From NCBI RefSeq assembly GCF_902374955.1, contig NZ_CABKRX010000092.1:1-50912 (forward strand): a stretch of DNA of 50,912 nucleotides, written 5' to 3'. Below the pieces are notes generated by a model. That model ran no database searches. It was not told the DNA's origin and saw only the letters and a program-made list of their open reading frames with translations. The position numbers and the translations under genes are program-made. Position 1 is the first letter of the stretch; each line of letters opens with the position of its first letter. This DNA is from Bacillus massilioanorexius. GTDB taxonomy: Bacteria > Bacillota > Bacilli > Bacillales > DSM-1321. This document shows positions 49,600 through 50,912 of the stretch, in pieces.

Positions 49600-50912
49600 T
49601 TAATAATCTATCTTTGTTATAAAACATTCTAGCGCTTTATCAAGTGGAATTGGTTTTGCATAAAAGAAGCCTTGAATATAATCACAACCTAGTTTTTTTG
49701 CAAGATTATTTTGGCTTTCCGTCTCTACACCCTCTGCAAGTACATCAATATTCATTTTCTTAAGTGCAAAACTAATATTTTCTACTATTACTTTAGATTT
49801 TGGCATTTTTTCAGCCGCCCATATAAGATACTTATCTAGTTTGACCGTTTCTACAGGAAGATCGATAACTGTTGAAATATTTGAATAACCTGTTCCAAAA
49901 TCATCAATTTCAAATCTAAATCCCTTCTCAGTCATTTGATTAATTATTTGTTTCATCCTGTCTATATCCTCAATAAGCGTACTTTCTGTAATTTCAATAA
50001 TAATCATTGAGGGAGGTATTTTATATTTATTAATAATGTAAAAAATCTTCAACAATAAGTCTTCTTGTAAGAATTGTATATAGGAAAAGTTTATTGCAAC
50101 ACCAGTAATGGTAGTCTTTTTTAGCTGCTTTTGTAATGTTTTACATATCTCCTCTAATATCCAATAAGTAACTTCTATAATTTGACCACTCTCTTCTAAA
50201 ATAGGGATAAACTCGTCAGGTCTAATTGTTCCTATCCGCGAGTTATTCATTCTTAAGAGAATTTCTCCCATCTCAAATCGATTCTTTTTTACAGAATAAA
50301 TAGGCTGCATATAGATTTGAAAATTCTTTTCGATAGGGATTTCTTTAATTTCTTTTAATATTTCACCTTTTCTTCTTGCTCGTTGTATCATCTTTAAATC
50401 ACAATAAGAATAATTATCTTTATTCTCTTTTGCAGTCTCTATTGCAAGATTAATCCCATTAATTATATCTTCTATATTTTTCGCGATATTAGGATATGCA
50501 ACAGCAGCTATACTAACTGAAAGTATATAATCACACTCCTTAATACACCAAGAATTGTTAAAACGATTTCTTATTCTTGCAATAACACTACCTATATTTA
50601 CTTCTTGATCTATGATGATAGAAATACCGTTATCGCTAAAGCGAAATAGAGAAGCTGGATTTACGATTTTTTTAAAATAAGATGCAATTTCTTTCATTAA
50701 AATATCTCCGCTAACATAACCAAATTGCTCATTAATAAACTTTAAATCTTTTAAAGATACAAGAACCACTGTAAATGGAATTTTATTTTTATCTTTTACC
50801 TTGTTTTGCAATACTTTCATAAACTCTTGTCTATTTAAAAGGTCTGTTAAATGGTCTTTCGCCTTATCACTATTCTGTAGATAGAGAAAGACAATTAATA
50901 ATGAACAAGTAG
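49600..50912 (-). CDS. GGDEF-EAL cyclic-di-GMP protein, 5' end beyond the window
   Basis: The frame stays open to the right edge, so the gene is incomplete here (at least 437 residues). The visible start has a membrane segment (SLLIVFLYLQ) followed by DHLTDLLNRQEF, the canonical opening of a GGDEF domain; the ATG at 50820 is therefore internal. The GGDEF signature itself is degenerate (FSDNG in place of GGDEF), so cyclase activity is unlikely. The EAL domain looks active: GEILLR (EIL in place of EAL), ITEST, DDFGTGYSN, VKLDK, EGVE and QGFFYAKPIP. The protein probably degrades c-di-GMP at the membrane, with the GGDEF part as a regulatory GTP-binding module. Confidence 0.85.
   Translation of the reverse strand, partial: TCSLLIVFLYLQNSDKAKDHLTDLLNRQEFMKVLQNKVKDKNKIPFTVVLVSLKDLKFINEQFGYVSGDILMKEIASYFKKIVNPASLFRFSDNGISIIIDQEVNIGSVIARIRNRFNNSWCIKECDYILSVSIAAVAYPNIAKNIEDIINGINLAIETAKENKDNYSYCDLKMIQRARRKGEILKEIKEIPIEKNFQIYMQPIYSVKKNRFEMGEILLRMNNSRIGTIRPDEFIPILEESGQIIEVTYWILEEICKTLQKQLKKTTITGVAINFSYIQFLQEDLLLKIFYIINKYKIPPSMIIIEITESTLIEDIDRMKQIINQMTEKGFRFEIDDFGTGYSNISTVIDLPVETVKLDKYLIWAAEKMPKSKVIVENISFALKKMNIDVLAEGVETESQNNLAKKLGCDYIQGFFYAKPIPLDKALECFITKIDY

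Overview
The window is AT-rich chromosomal DNA from a spore-former-type Firmicute of the Bacillaceae. AGGAGG-like ribosome binding sites, frequent TTG/GTG starts, lipoproteins with short lipoboxes, HemAT, MprF, a PdaA-like deacetylase and an L-box lysine riboswitch all point there. I see no rRNA, tRNA, CRISPR array, insertion sequence or prophage.

The main result is that this looks like the replication terminus. A gene closely resembling Bacillus subtilis RTP, the replication terminator protein, lies at 6836-7219. A Ter-like site sits just upstream at 6691-6719, where B. subtilis also carries Ter sites. A 28-bp sequence at 43551-43578 matches the B. subtilis dif site, as I recall it, at 26 of 28 positions. 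Gene orientation agrees: nearly everything left of dif is on the + strand and nearly everything right of it is on the - strand, as expected if rightward and leftward forks meet near dif. A third Xer-like tyrosine recombinase (28302-29264) lies between rtp and dif. It is followed by a palindrome whose arm resembles one dif half-site. An exact 17-nt copy of the same dif half occurs at 5033-5049.

Layout, left to right. 0.2-4.9 kb: a complete branched-chain amino-acid ABC transporter (livJHMGF) with a CodY-like box in the leader and a strongly folded gap between livJ and livH. 5.3-8.4 kb: DEAD-box helicase, rtp and a DUF4236 protein. 8.6-13.8 kb: a lipoprotein, an MBOAT/DHHW pair probably O-acylating an envelope polymer, a membrane-anchored hydrolase and YceI. 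13.8-19.1 kb: HxlR regulator, HemAT oxygen sensor, and a SorC-controlled sugar locus (oxidoreductase plus an rpiA with an internal stop) with matching palindromic operators. 19.2-23.7 kb: two-component system, broken lipoprotein, polysaccharide deacetylase and YkyA-like lipoprotein. 24-30 kb: Ca2+-type P-ATPase, EamA exporter, the recombinase and DedA. 30-37.7 kb: MprF, a GIY-YIG protein, a frameshifted MFS transporter, an acyl-CoA dehydrogenase and a second EamA exporter. 38-43.4 kb: lysine riboswitch with permease, PrsA-like foldase, HAD phosphatase and a small hydrolase. 43.4-50.9 kb: dif, then a - strand block with a VOC protein, a TetR/acyl-CoA ligase/KAS III operon and a GGDEF-EAL protein running off the right edge.

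Several genes carry one-base frameshifts or single in-frame stops (small gene at 15.9 kb, rpiA, lipoprotein at 21.7 kb, ATPase N-terminus, MFS at 34.2 kb, remnant at 44.8 kb). This is either gene decay, which is common near termini, or residual sequencing error. Family assignments are from recognition of motifs by eye; no database search was run.
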